NCBI RefSeq assembly: GCF_000739015.1
Contig: NZ_JPUG01000077.1
Location: 248,001-312,000 of the forward strand
DNA from: Microvirga sp. BSC39
Lineage (GTDB): Bacteria; Pseudomonadota; Alphaproteobacteria; Rhizobiales; Beijerinckiaceae
DNA length: 64,000 bases
Direction: 5' to 3'
Positions 27,655 to 35,616 of this stretch are shown piece after piece. The notes under the pieces were generated by a model that was not told the DNA's origin, did not search any database, and saw only the letters and a program-made list of their open reading frames with translations. Position 1 is the first letter of the stretch. Each line of letters starts with the position of its first letter. The position numbers were made by a program, and so were the translations under genes.

Positions 27655-27897
27655 ATGACCGCTACGCTTCCCGACCGCCTGGCTTCGAACCCGGACAGCC
27701 CCTACTACGACGAGGAGCTGCTGGCGAAGGGGATCGGCATCCGCTTCAACGGGGCCGAGAAGACCAATGTGGACGAGTATTGCGTCAGCGAGGGCTGGGT
27801 CCGGGTCACGGCCGGGAATGCCAAGGACCGCTTCGGCAACCCCATGACCATCAAGCTCAAGGGCAAGGTCGAGCCCTACCTCAAGACGCAGGAATAA
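27655..27897 (+). CDS. DUF3297 family protein
   Basis: An 80-residue cytosolic protein, MTATLPDRLASNPDSPYYDE, with the conserved segments GIGIRFNGAEKTNVDEYCVSEGWVRV and NAKDRFGNPMTIKLKGKVEPY. I recognise it as DUF3297, a small proteobacterial family of unknown function. It is probably single-copy and self-standing: divergent from kynA and followed by a long palindromic intergenic stretch. An AGAGACC element just before the ATG serves as a ribosome-binding site. Confidence 0.88.
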   Translation: MTATLPDRLASNPDSPYYDEELLAKGIGIRFNGAEKTNVDEYCVSEGWVRVTAGNAKDRFGNPMTIKLKGKVEPYLKTQE

Positions 27898-27966
27898 GCC
27901 TTCGCGCATCGTCCGGAAAAGCGGACCCGGTTTTCCGTAGGAAACGGTGTGCCCCCTAAGGAAGGG

Positions 27967-28005
27967 GCCTCGGACCAAAACGGCTTCCGTTTTTGGGGCC
28001 GAGGC
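27967..28005. repeat. Nested hairpin in the region after the DUF3297 gene
   Basis: The stretch 27898-28121 has no gene. It begins with a palindrome-rich segment (GCATCGTCCGGAAAAGCGGA and so on, in the style of rhizobial intergenic repeats). At 27967-28005 it holds a strong nested hairpin: GCCTCGG pairs with CCGAGGC, and inside it CCAAAACGG pairs with CCGTTTTTGG. It may end the DUF3297 transcript or be a repeat copy. Confidence 0.5.
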
Positions 28006-28121
28006 TCCCGTGCGAGGAGGTCCTGCCGTCGGCGCAGGGCTGGACGTGCCATGAGGCCCGCTCCAAGATGAAGGACAAGCTCGTCGGTCGAGGTCAGATC
28101 CTCGGGAAAGGCTTGTCCTGA

Positions 28122-28412
28122 ATGGCGCCAGTGAAGGCTCTGGTTATCGTTGCACTGGCTTGCGTTCTTGGCGGGACATCATACGCCCATGACTGGTACC
28201 CGGCTTGGTGCTGTGACGAGCACGATTGCCGCGAACTGGTAGAAGCCCGGGGTGAGACAGTGACGGAGACTTCCGAGGGCTGGCGGCTCTGGGATGGGCG
28301 CCTTGTCCGGCGCGAGCACGCCAAGATGTCGCCGGACGCCAAGTTCCACCTCTGCGAGGAGCCGACGACCAGGGCCATCATCTGCTTCTTCGCGCCGCAA
28401 GGCGCTTCGTGA
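28122..28412 (+). CDS. Small secreted cysteine-rich protein
   Basis: A 96-residue exported protein with a signal peptide (MAPVKALVIVALACVLGGTSYA). The mature N-terminus HDWYPAWCCDEHDCRELVEA carries a CC...C cluster. Further Cys residues occur in FHLCEEP and AIICFFAP, so disulfides or a metal site are likely. The middle contains EGWRLWDGRLVRREHAKMSPDAKFHLC. I have seen this HDWYP-CC-DC style in many Hyphomicrobiales proteins, always without a function. It is predicted to be periplasmic. A hairpin with a T-run on the minus strand lies shortly after. Confidence 0.75.
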   Translation: MAPVKALVIVALACVLGGTSYAHDWYPAWCCDEHDCRELVEARGETVTETSEGWRLWDGRLVRREHAKMSPDAKFHLCEEPTTRAIICFFAPQGAS

Positions 28413-28455
28413 CCCGCTGTTCCGAGATTCCGAATCAGAGGCAGACCACAAAAAG

Positions 28456-28484
28456 GAAGCGCCCGCTCATGGAGGGGGCGCTTC
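28456..28484 (-). terminator. Rho-independent terminator reading on the minus strand
   Basis: GAAGCGCCC (28456-28464) and GGGCGCTTC (28476-28484) form a 9-bp stem. On the minus strand the stem is followed by CTTTTTG (complement of 28450-28455), the arrangement of an intrinsic terminator. There is no protein gene just upstream on that strand before 28777, so it may end a non-coding transcript from the 28.5-28.7 kb region. It could also weakly end the plus-strand secreted-protein gene. Confidence 0.6.
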
Positions 28485-28490
28485 AAGGTC

Positions 28491-28698
28491 CGACCCGTAG
28501 GGGCAAAATGAGGGTCGTGAACCTCTCTATTCGTAGAGTAATCGGGCTAAATTGTGACAAAACATGGCGTCAACTGAGCATGTCAAGAGAATAAGCGCGC
28601 TATTCTGACGCAAAGGATTGTTTATTTGCGAACTATTTGACCTTGATCGGCCAGATCGGATGGTTTATTCCAAGTTAACCGTAGGGGCAAAATACGGT
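28491..28698 (-). ncRNA. Candidate small RNA locus: two hairpins with the same loop
   Basis: This 364-base gap (28413-28776) has no convincing ORF. It holds two copies of CCGTAGGGGCAAAAT (28495-28509 and 28679-28693), each with related flanks. On the minus strand each copy puts the shared ATTTTGCCCCT in a hairpin loop, but the stems differ: CGACCC/GGGTCG at 28491-28517 and ACCGT/ACGGT at 28678-28698. A minus-strand terminator lies at 28456-28484, and a TTGACA-like element (28577-28582 on that strand) lies between the copies. A C-rich loop suits pairing with ribosome-binding sites. Existence of an RNA is inferred. Confidence 0.4.
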
Positions 28699-28776
28699 CA
28701 CAAGGGTCGCGAACACAGTCAAACAACAAGGCTGGGCGCGGCCCTTTGTCGTTTTTATTCTTAGGAACTTGGTCCG

Positions 28777-29043
28777 TTACTTGGAGGCGCTGCGGACGGC
28801 CTGCAGGCGCTCCATGGTCGCGCGGATCTCCTCGGCCGCCTTCACTCCGCGGATGCCGATCACCCCACGGTCGACCGTCCGGCCGTCGGCATCTTTCCTG
28901 CCGTTGAAGAAGGCGTCCCTTTGCTCCTTGGACATCTTCAGGAGGGTGCGGGCCTCGGTTTCGATCCGCCACTCCTCGGACCAGGTGCTGACGGGCTGGC
29001 CGGTGAGTTCGGAGATGGCTTCGGTATCGCGGGAGTAGGTCAT
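28777..29043 (-). CDS. Small hypothetical protein
   Basis: An 88-residue, highly charged, probably all-helical cytosolic protein (MTYSRDTEAISELTGQPVST at the start, then EEWRIETEARTLLKMSKEQRDAFF, KDADGRTVDRGVIGIRGVKAAEE). It has no signal peptide, membrane helix or Cys. The composition is that of a real gene, and the downstream edge is well defined. I do not recognise the family; such proteins also occur in prophage remnants, but nothing phage-like surrounds it. The ATG at 29043 is preferred; one at 29055 is also in frame. It is preceded by the PilZ gene on the same strand. Confidence 0.55.
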   Translation of the reverse strand: MTYSRDTEAISELTGQPVSTWSEEWRIETEARTLLKMSKEQRDAFFNGRKDADGRTVDRGVIGIRGVKAAEEIRATMERLQAVRSASK

Positions 29044-29095
29044 GCCGGACAGCATGGCAGCAAGGGGTGAAGAGAGCGTTGATCGGATCTGCTGC

Positions 29096-29356
29096 TTAAC
29101 TGGTAAAGCGGGCGCCGTAGTGAGTTCCGTCCGTCCACACCAGTCGCGTCATGGCTGTCGCACCCGCATCGGGGATCTCGAGCTCGAACTCCAAAGGAAC
29201 GTCCGCGGAGCCGGAAATCACCAGCCGGACGCCCGACTGCGACAGGTCCCACACGGAACATTCGATGCATGCCTTGCTCTCCGTATCTCGGATCCACCCT
29301 TCCAGCATGGTGGCGAAGCGTGCGTCCGATCGACGTTCGGGCAGTCCGAGGCTCAT
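29096..29356 (-). CDS. PilZ domain protein (putative c-di-GMP receptor)
   Basis: An 86-residue single PilZ domain. It begins with LPERRSDARFAT, containing the RxxxR region that binds c-di-GMP, and continues with CSVWDLSQSGVRLVIS, the D/NxSxxG motif in the form DLSQSG. Beta-strands EFELEIPD and MTRLVWTDGTHYGARF complete the barrel. Both ligand motifs are present, so binding is likely. What it controls is unknown. Two c-di-GMP-metabolising genes occur elsewhere in the window (12.3 and 57.9 kb). Confidence 0.85.
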   Translation of the reverse strand: MSLGLPERRSDARFATMLEGWIRDTESKACIECSVWDLSQSGVRLVISGSADVPLEFELEIPDAGATAMTRLVWTDGTHYGARFTS

Positions 29357-29478
29357 GCGCGGGATTCCATGATTCGAGAGGATCCCGTTATAGGCAGGCG
29401 GGCTGGTGCGAGGCTATCCAGTGCCCGACTGCCGGGTTGAAGGCGGTGACCGGCCGATTAAGCCGGCGACGCCGCACC

Positions 29479-30249
29479 TCATGCAGGCTCGAGCGGCCCG
29501 TCGATGATCACGTGCGGGCACAGGCGCGAGCAGCGCTCGATCCGTCCATCCACCCGATAGATGGTCTGCAGGAGGGTCGGGGTGATCACCGTCTCCACCG
29601 GGCCGCAACTCACCATGGTGCCGGCATCGATCACCATCACCCGGTCGGCGACGCGCAGAACCTGGTTGAGATCGTGGATGGCGAGCACCACGCAGATCTC
29701 CCGCTCCCGTGCAAGCGAGCGAATGAGCGCCAGCACCTCCACCTGCCGGTGGAGATCGAGGGCGCTCGTCGGCTCGTCGAGCAGGAGGATCTTCGGCTCG
29801 CGCACGAGGACCTGGGCGAGCGACACCAACTGGCGCTGCCCGCCGCTGAGCTCGTTCAGGCCTTTGAACGCAATCGGTTCGATCCGCAGGCTGAACAGCA
29901 CGCGGTCGACCTCCTGGAGATCCTCGTCGGTCACCTTGCGCGGCGTGCCCTGCTTGCGGGCGAGCAGCACGGCTTCATAGACGGTCAGAACCGTGTTCAC
30001 CGAGGTGTCCTGCGGCATGTAGCAGACAGGGCTTGGACCGGGTCTCAAGGCGGCGTCGTCGATGCGGATGTCGCCCGGCCCGTCGAGCAGGCCGGCGATG
30101 CGCCGGAACAGGCTCGACTTGCCGGCGGCGTTCGGGCCGATCACGGCCGTGACCTCGCCGCCCTTCAGCACCGGCGTGGTCACGCCGGAGAGGACCTCCT
30201 GCTTGCCGTAGCGGACGCCGACTTCGGTCAGTTGCAGGGTCGCTACCAT
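29479..30249 (-). CDS. ABC transporter ATP-binding protein, FecE/FepC type
   Basis: A 256-residue ATPase that drives uptake through the FecCD-type permease encoded just before it. The start at 30249 (MVATLQLTEVGVRYGKQEVL) overlaps the permease stop. Walker A is GPNAAGKSSLFRR (38-50), the ABC signature is NELSGGQRQLVSLAQ and Walker B is ILLLDEPTSALDLHRQ, followed by the switch histidine in VVLAIHDLNQ. It is the last gene of a three-gene importer operon (binding protein, permease, ATPase). The transported ligand is probably an iron chelate, but molybdate/tungstate or cobalamin systems use the same architecture. Confidence 0.93.
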   Translation of the reverse strand: MVATLQLTEVGVRYGKQEVLSGVTTPVLKGGEVTAVIGPNAAGKSSLFRRIAGLLDGPGDIRIDDAALRPGPSPVCYMPQDTSVNTVLTVYEAVLLARKQGTPRKVTDEDLQEVDRVLFSLRIEPIAFKGLNELSGGQRQLVSLAQVLVREPKILLLDEPTSALDLHRQVEVLALIRSLAREREICVVLAIHDLNQVLRVADRVMVIDAGTMVSCGPVETVITPTLLQTIYRVDGRIERCSRLCPHVIIDGPLEPA

Positions 30250-31283
30250 GCGCGCCTCCGGGTGGACATGATCAGGCTGAACAGGAACGGCACGCCCACG
30301 AGCGCCGTGATGATGCCGATGGGAAAGATGGTGCCGGGCACGATGGACTTGCTGATGACGGAGGTGAGCGACAGGATCGCGGCACCCGACAGAACGGAGG
30401 CCGGCAGGAAGTAGCGCTGATCCTCGCCCACCAGCATGCGGGCGATGTGCGGGCCGACGAGCCCAATGAACCCGATGGTGCCGACGAACGCCACGGGCAC
30501 GGCGGCAAGCAGGCTGATGACCATCATGGTCTCGAGCCTGACCCAGCGCACGTTGACGCCGAAGCTCGCCGCCTTGTCGTCGCCGAGACGCAGCGCGGTG
30601 AGCGCCCAGGCGCGGCGCATGAACAGCGGAAGCGAGATCGCAACCACCGCCGTGGTGATGGCAAGCTTCGGCCATGTGGCGCGGGTGAGGCTGCCCATGG
30701 TCCAGAACACCACGGCCGACAGCGCCTGTTCCGATGCGAGATACTGCACCAACGCGAGCAGCGCGTTGAAGGTGAACACGAGGGTGATGCCGAGGAGCAC
30801 GATGGTCTCGACGGTCACGCCGCGCCGCTGGCTCATGAAGTGGATGAACAGGGCAGCGAGCATGGCCATGATCAGCGCGTTGATCGACACGATGTAGTCG
30901 ATGGCCCAGGGCAGGAAGCTGACCCCGAACACGAGGGCCACCGAGGCGCCGAAGCTCGCTGCCGCCGAGATGCCCAGCGTAAAGGGGCTGGCGAGCGGAT
31001 TGTTGAGGATGGTCTGCATCTGCGCGCCGGCCGCGGACAGCGCAGCGCCGACCACCACCGCCATCAGCGCCACCGGCATGCGGATGTCCCAGATCACGAC
31101 ACTGATCTGCTCCGAGACTTCCGGCGATCCCATCAGCGCCAGCACGACCTCGTGCATCGAGTAGCGCGCGGGGCCCAAGCCCAGATCGGCAATGACGGAG
31201 AGAACGAGAACGACGGCAAGCGCAAGAAGCACGAGCTTCTTGCGCTGCACGAGGACGCGGTAGGCACCGCGTCCTTTGACCAT
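30243..31283 (-). CDS. ABC transporter permease, FecCD family
   Basis: A 346-residue inner-membrane permease with about ten helices. Family motifs are PVALMAVVVGAALSAAGAQMQTILNNPLASPFTLGISAAASFGA (positions about 75-120) and FVGTIGFIGLVGPHIARMLVGEDQR, the coupling region. I placed the start at 31283 (MVKGRGAYRVLVQRK), 30 bases after the binding-protein stop. The FecCD family acts as a homodimer and imports siderophores, haem, B12 or, in some cases, molybdate. It lies between the binding-protein and ATPase genes in one operon. Confidence 0.92.
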   Translation of the reverse strand: MVKGRGAYRVLVQRKKLVLLALAVVLVLSVIADLGLGPARYSMHEVVLALMGSPEVSEQISVVIWDIRMPVALMAVVVGAALSAAGAQMQTILNNPLASPFTLGISAAASFGASVALVFGVSFLPWAIDYIVSINALIMAMLAALFIHFMSQRRGVTVETIVLLGITLVFTFNALLALVQYLASEQALSAVVFWTMGSLTRATWPKLAITTAVVAISLPLFMRRAWALTALRLGDDKAASFGVNVRWVRLETMMVISLLAAVPVAFVGTIGFIGLVGPHIARMLVGEDQRYFLPASVLSGAAILSLTSVISKSIVPGTIFPIGIITALVGVPFLFSLIMSTRRRAW

Positions 31284-31312
31284 GGCAATGGCAGGGGAGT
31301 GGGCCAAGAGCC

Positions 31313-32452
31313 TTATTCCTTGTCGGAGAGAGAGACCCAGTAGCCGGTCTTGTAGGGCACGGGCAGAAAGCGCTCGTAGAGCGTCTTCATGGTGGCGTCG
31401 GGGTCCACGTCCTTGAACAGGTCCGGATGCAGCCACTTGGCCATCGCCTGGATGGCGACGAACTGATACGGGCTGTTGTAGAACTGATGCCAGATCGCGT
31501 GGACGTGATTGTCCTTCACGGCCTTCACGCCGGTATAGGCGGGGCGCTTCATCAGGCCGGCGAGCTTGGTCCTGGCCTTCGCCTTGTCCGCGCCGGAGCC
31601 GACGCCGACCCAGGCGCCGCCGGGCACGTAGAGTTCCCAGTTCGAGCCGGTGACGATCACGTGGTCGGGATTGGCCGCAATGATCTGCTCGGGGTTCACG
31701 ACGCCGAAGGTGCCGGGGATGATCTTGGCAGCCATGTTCTGGCCGCCCGCCACTTCCACGAACTTGCCGAAGTTCTCGTTGCCGAAGGACATGCAGCAAT
31801 CGTCCGAATAGCCGCCGGCACGCTCCACCATCACCAGGGGCTTCGCCGGATTGGCCTTAGCGAGGCGCTCGGTCACGAGATCGATCTGCTGCTTGCGAAA
31901 CGCGATGAACTCTTCGGCGCGCGCTTCCTTGCCGAACAGCTTGCCGATGAGGCGCATGCTCGGGTCGGTGTTCTCGAACGGCTTTTCGCGGAAGTCGACG
32001 AACACCACCGGGATGTCGATCTTGGCGAGCTTCTCGATGAGCTTGGCGTCGTCCGTGGCGGTCTTCGCCTCGATGTTGAGAAGGATCACGTCGGGCTTCA
32101 GCGCAACGGCCTGCTCCACGTCGAAGGTGCCTTCCTTGAAGCCACCGAAGGTCGGGATCTTCTCGATCTGCGGATACTTGGCGAGATAGTCCTTGTAGCC
32201 GTCGAGATCCGCCTTCTGCAGATCGTCGCGCCAGCCGACCACGCGCTTGAACGGCTCATCCGTGTCGAGGGTGGCGACGAAGTACATTTGCCGGCCTTCG
32301 CCGAGGATCACCTTCTCGACGGGCGCCTTCACCTCGACCTTGCGGCCGGTGATGTCCGTCACGGTGATCTTGTCGGCGGCATGGGAGGGAGCGGGCAGGA
32401 ACCCGACGAGCGCCAGGGCGGCACCGAATACCAGTTTGGAGAGTTGCATCAT
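31313..32452 (-). CDS. ABC transporter substrate-binding protein, FecB/BtuF type
   Basis: A 379-residue periplasmic protein with a signal peptide (MMQLSKLVFGAALALVGFLPAPSHA). The two-lobe type III fold of Peripla_BP_2 is seen from VTDITGRKVEVKAPVEKVI, FDVEQAVALKPDVILLN and GVVNPEQIIAANPDHVIVTG. A CC pair in GYSDDCCMSFGNE and a Trp/Tyr-rich patch (NWELYVPGGAWVGVGSG) may belong to the ligand site. It is the first gene of the importer operon. An AT-rich region with repeated GCAGTTTA boxes lies upstream. The ligand is unproven; an iron chelate is the default guess. Confidence 0.9.
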   Translation of the reverse strand: MMQLSKLVFGAALALVGFLPAPSHAADKITVTDITGRKVEVKAPVEKVILGEGRQMYFVATLDTDEPFKRVVGWRDDLQKADLDGYKDYLAKYPQIEKIPTFGGFKEGTFDVEQAVALKPDVILLNIEAKTATDDAKLIEKLAKIDIPVVFVDFREKPFENTDPSMRLIGKLFGKEARAEEFIAFRKQQIDLVTERLAKANPAKPLVMVERAGGYSDDCCMSFGNENFGKFVEVAGGQNMAAKIIPGTFGVVNPEQIIAANPDHVIVTGSNWELYVPGGAWVGVGSGADKAKARTKLAGLMKRPAYTGVKAVKDNHVHAIWHQFYNSPYQFVAIQAMAKWLHPDLFKDVDPDATMKTLYERFLPVPYKTGYWVSLSDKE

Positions 32453-32553
32453 GCGTCTCGCAGCGGTTGGGAAAGCGGGCCTCTCCTAGGTTCGATCCCA
32501 TAGTCATGCAAGCAATATCTTTTAGAATTACTTTAATTAAAAACAGTAATGCC

Positions 32554-32584
32554 GCAGTTTAAAACAGTTCTATTCTGCAGTTTA
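32554..32584. promoter_or_regulatory. Candidate operator in the ABC importer / methyltransferase divergent region
   Basis: The 207-base region between the divergent importer operon and methyltransferase gene is the most AT-rich in the neighbourhood. It contains two exact copies of GCAGTTTA (32554-32561 and 32577-32584), 23 bases apart and so on one helical face. Related AACAGT elements lie in between and before. Such spacing fits a dimeric regulator that would control both directions; no regulator gene is adjacent. This is inferred. Confidence 0.4.
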
Positions 32585-32659
32585 CAATCGTTCCAGTTTG
32601 ACGACGCCATGGTTTGCTTCTAGAGGAGCGCCGGAATTCATCTTCACCACGAGTTTCTC

Positions 32660-33442
32660 ATGAATGCGAACTACACGCTCCGGGACGAGATCCGCGACTA
32701 CTGGTCGGCGCGCGCGGCCACCTTCGACGAGCAGGTGGGGCACGAGATCTTCTCGGAAGGTGAGCGGCAGGCGTGGCGCGACCTGTTCCTGCGCCATCTC
32801 GGCGAAGGCGCGGGGCGCCGGGCGCTCGATCTCGCCAGCGGCACAGGCGTGATCTCCCATCTGCTGCACGGCCTCGGCTTCAACGTCACCGGCCTCGACT
32901 GGTCGGAAGCGATGCTGAACCAGGCGCGTGCGAAGGCGGCGCGGCGCGGCGCGGATATCCGTTTCGTTATCGGTGACGCCGAGAGGACGCTTGAGCAACC
33001 GGGGAGCTACGACGTGCTCGTCACGCGGCATCTGGTGTGGACGCTGGTCGATCCGAAGGCGGCGTTCCGGGAATGGCACTCCCTCCTGAAGCCGGGCGGC
33101 CGGCTCCTCATCGTCGACGGCGACTTCGTGTCGGATAGCTTGGTCAAGCGCATGATCCGGCTCGTCGAGAAGCTGGTGCCGGGACTCGCTGGCGCTCCGC
33201 ATGCCCCGAATGCCATGCGCGAGACCCATGAGCGCATACTGAAGCGGGTCTACTTCTCGAAGGGCGCGCAGGCGAAGGAAGTGGCGGCCCTGCTGCGCGA
33301 GGCCGGTTTCGCGCAGACCGTCATCGACCGGGATCTCAAGCCGATCCACCGGGAGCAGGCCAAGAACCTTCCGCTGCTCAAAGGCCTTGAGCGCGCGACG
33401 CAGCATCGTTACGCGGTTCTGGTCGTGAAGGCCTCGGCCTGA
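32660..33442 (+). CDS. Class I SAM-dependent methyltransferase
   Basis: A 260-residue soluble methyltransferase. Motif I is ALDLASGTGVISHLL, the acidic post-I strand is VTGLDWSEAMLNQARAKA, and motif post-II/III is LLKPGGRLLIVDGDFV. N-terminal YTLRDEIRDYWSARAATFDEQVGHEIFSE resembles UbiE/small-molecule methyltransferases. It is divergent from the iron-type ABC importer, which suggests it modifies a metallophore or its uptake product; that link is contextual only. The ATG at 32660 is the first possible start. Confidence 0.85.
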   Translation: MNANYTLRDEIRDYWSARAATFDEQVGHEIFSEGERQAWRDLFLRHLGEGAGRRALDLASGTGVISHLLHGLGFNVTGLDWSEAMLNQARAKAARRGADIRFVIGDAERTLEQPGSYDVLVTRHLVWTLVDPKAAFREWHSLLKPGGRLLIVDGDFVSDSLVKRMIRLVEKLVPGLAGAPHAPNAMRETHERILKRVYFSKGAQAKEVAALLREAGFAQTVIDRDLKPIHREQAKNLPLLKGLERATQHRYAVLVVKASA

Positions 33443-33500
33443 AGGCCATGGTCAACGGAGCCTGATCGTGCTCTCCTGAAGCAGGCTTCAGGAGAGGCGA

Positions 33501-34169
33501 ATGACCTGGCTTCGTCTGTGCTTTCTCATCCTTGGCACCCTGCTGACGGCGCCATGGACCCAGGCGCAGCAGGGCGTGGATGCGGCAACACCCGAGGGGC
33601 TGCCCGCCATCGGCAAATGGATGCTGACGGCCAAGGGTGTTCCGTCCGACTGGCTCGGCGAAGTCTATCGCGGCAAGAACCTGCGCGAGCCCATCAACGT
33701 CATCGTCATCGACGAGGGTGCCTCAAGCGCGGAGGATGCCAAGGCGCGCCTTCTCGCCGCCGCCGCTCGTGCAGGGTATCCCGTGCGCTTCGGACATTCG
33801 GCCGGCTATCAGGGCTTTATCGGCGGACAGTTCCATCGCCAGCTGCCGCAGGGCAGGGATGACGCTTTCTCCAACGACATCTTCGAGATGAGCAACAACC
33901 ACGGCCGCATCTTCGGGCCGCATGTGTTCGAGAAAGGCTATCTGTTCACGGGCGCCTTCAGCCGCGAAGAGGTCGACCCGTTCCGCGACCCTCCGCACCA
34001 ATACGGCTCGTTCAACCGGGCGCGGGACGACTTCACGCAGAGGCTCGATCGCCTGACCGATTTCAAGGTGAGCGGCTTCGTCAGTCTCGGCAATGCGCTC
34101 ATCGACGATCCGAAACTTACCACCGGCGATCACGACGGCATGGCGGTGGTGGTGCGTGCAGGACGGTAA
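33501..34169 (+). CDS. Secreted protein of unknown function (LssY_C-reminiscent)
   Basis: A 222-residue exported protein. A signal peptide (MTWLRLCFLILGTLLTAPWTQA) is followed by one globular domain with INVIVIDEGASSAEDAKARLLAA, GYPVRFGHSAGYQGFIGG, DIFEMSNNHGRIFGPHVF and KVSGFVSLGNALIDD. The second half recalls LssY C-terminal domains (NNHGR-FGP-type motif), but I am not confident. Function unknown; predicted periplasmic. It lies 58 bases downstream of the methyltransferase with AGGAGAGG as ribosome-binding site, so co-transcription is possible. After it comes a series of palindromes. Confidence 0.7.
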   Translation: MTWLRLCFLILGTLLTAPWTQAQQGVDAATPEGLPAIGKWMLTAKGVPSDWLGEVYRGKNLREPINVIVIDEGASSAEDAKARLLAAAARAGYPVRFGHSAGYQGFIGGQFHRQLPQGRDDAFSNDIFEMSNNHGRIFGPHVFEKGYLFTGAFSREEVDPFRDPPHQYGSFNRARDDFTQRLDRLTDFKVSGFVSLGNALIDDPKLTTGDHDGMAVVVRAGR

Positions 34170-34186
34170 ATGTCATTCTCCTCGTC

Positions 34187-34280
34187 ATGGCCGCACTTGT
34201 TGCGGCCATCCACGTCTTACGCCGTCAAAGACGTGGATCCCCGGGACAAGCCCGGGGATGACGAGGGTTGTGTCATCCCC
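34187..34280. repeat. Cluster of adjacent palindromes (extragenic repeat mosaic)
   Basis: Back-to-back inverted repeats fill the gap 34170-34391: ATGGCCGC/GCGGCCAT (34187-34209), CCACGTCTT/AAGACGTGG (34210-34236), ATCCCCGGG/CCCGGGGAT (34237-34259), and GGGGATGAC/GTCATCCCC (34254-34280), which shares an arm with the previous one. All arms are perfect. The GGGACAAGCCCGGGGATGAC style is common in rhizobial intergenic DNA. It lies between a plus-strand and a convergent minus-strand gene and may act as a bidirectional end of transcription. Confidence 0.7.
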
Positions 34281-34391
34281 GGCGGCCGCAGGCCGGGAAG
34301 GGGATCCATAGCGCCGAGTGTGCGGGTGGATTCCCTTCCCCTCCGCTGCGCTCCGGCCGGGAATGACACCGGCAGGGCGATGGTGAGAAAG

Positions 34392-35393
34392 CTACCCCGC
34401 CAGGAAACCTGCCAGCGCCCGTGGGTCCACATTGCCGCCGCTGATGATGATGCCGACGCGCTTGTCCTTGCAGGACACCAGATCGTTCAAGGCCGCGGCC
34501 GCCGAGAGGCAGCCCGTGGGCTCCACGACGATCTTCATGCGCTCGATGAAGAAACGCATGGTGTCGACGAGCTGCGCGTCGGACACGGTGAGAATGTCGT
34601 CGACGAGCGCGCGCATGAGCGGGAAGGTCTTGGCTCCCACATAGGTGGTCTGCGCCCCGTCGGCGATGGTGGTGGGGACCGGGATCTTCACGATGGAGCC
34701 TGAGCGGAACGACTGCTGCGCGTCGTTGCCCGCCTCCGGCTCGACCCCATAGATGCGGCAATCCGGCGAGAGCGCCCTCGTGGCGAGCGCGGAGCCCGCG
34801 AGCAGACCGCCGCCTCCGGTGCAGACGAAGAGCATGTCGAGAGGGCCGACCTCCTCGAACAGCTCCTTGGCGGCCGTGCCCTGGCCGGCGATCACGTCCT
34901 CATGATCGTAGGGCGGGATGAGGGTGAGGCCGCGCTCCTCCGAGAGCCGGCGCCCGATGGCTTCGCGGTCTTCCGTGTAGCGGTCGTACATGACCACTTC
35001 GCCGCCATAGCTCTTCGTGGCCGCCACCTTCATGGCGGGCGCGTCCTGCGGCATGATGATGACGGTGGGTACGCCCTGGAGCTGCCCGGCATAGGCGATG
35101 GCTTGGGCATGGTTGCCGGACGAGAAGGCCACCACGCCGCGCTTCTTCGCCTCCGGCGACAGCTGCGCGATCGCATTGTAGGCGCCGCGGAACTTGAAGG
35201 AGCCCCCGCGCTGAAAGTTCTCCGCCTTGAAGAACAGCCTGCCGCATGTGCGCTCGTCGGCGGTGCGGGAGGTGAGAACCGGGGTGCGATGGGCCAGGCC
35301 CTCGATGCGCTGTGCCGCTGCCAGCACATCCTCATAGGTGGGTAACCCCGCCGGGACAGCGCGAAGGGCATGCTGCTGTGCTTGTGCGTTCAT
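34392..35393 (-). CDS. Threonine/serine dehydratase (PLP fold type II)
   Basis: A 333-residue cytosolic enzyme that deaminates L-threonine and/or L-serine. The PLP lysine lies in FQRGGSFKFRGAYNA (Lys67), phosphate is held by CTGGGGLLAGSAL, and the cofactor nitrogen interacts with IIISGGNVDPRALA near the end. Length and absence of a regulatory ACT domain match the catabolic (TdcB/serine racemase-like) class rather than biosynthetic IlvA. Threonine ammonia-lyase, serine dehydratase and serine racemase cannot be separated on motifs. It stands alone on the minus strand, divergent from the hemerythrin gene. Confidence 0.92.
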   Translation of the reverse strand: MNAQAQQHALRAVPAGLPTYEDVLAAAQRIEGLAHRTPVLTSRTADERTCGRLFFKAENFQRGGSFKFRGAYNAIAQLSPEAKKRGVVAFSSGNHAQAIAYAGQLQGVPTVIIMPQDAPAMKVAATKSYGGEVVMYDRYTEDREAIGRRLSEERGLTLIPPYDHEDVIAGQGTAAKELFEEVGPLDMLFVCTGGGGLLAGSALATRALSPDCRIYGVEPEAGNDAQQSFRSGSIVKIPVPTTIADGAQTTYVGAKTFPLMRALVDDILTVSDAQLVDTMRFFIERMKIVVEPTGCLSAAAALNDLVSCKDKRVGIIISGGNVDPRALAGFLAG

Positions 35394-35616
35394 CCGTTTC
35401 CCGTGCTCCTCAGCGTTACCGGATCACGACATCACACCTCGACAGGGGCGGGTCCGGCCTGAGCCTTTTCATAGCAATTCCGGCGGAGCCTTGTCAGTAA
35501 CGGATTGCAGGCGGGCAGTTCCTTCATGGCGACTTCGCCCAAAGGAGCGCCCTGGTCGGAACAGCCGTCCACCCAAGCCGTTCATGCATCAGGCAAAGGC
35601 TCTGAAGGAGGCTTCC

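Noticed and set aside
28740-28760. A plus-strand intrinsic terminator near CCCTTTGTCGTTTTTATT
   Set aside because: The stem before the T-run (ACAAGG against CCCTTTGT) needs bulges and is weak; not listed as a feature.
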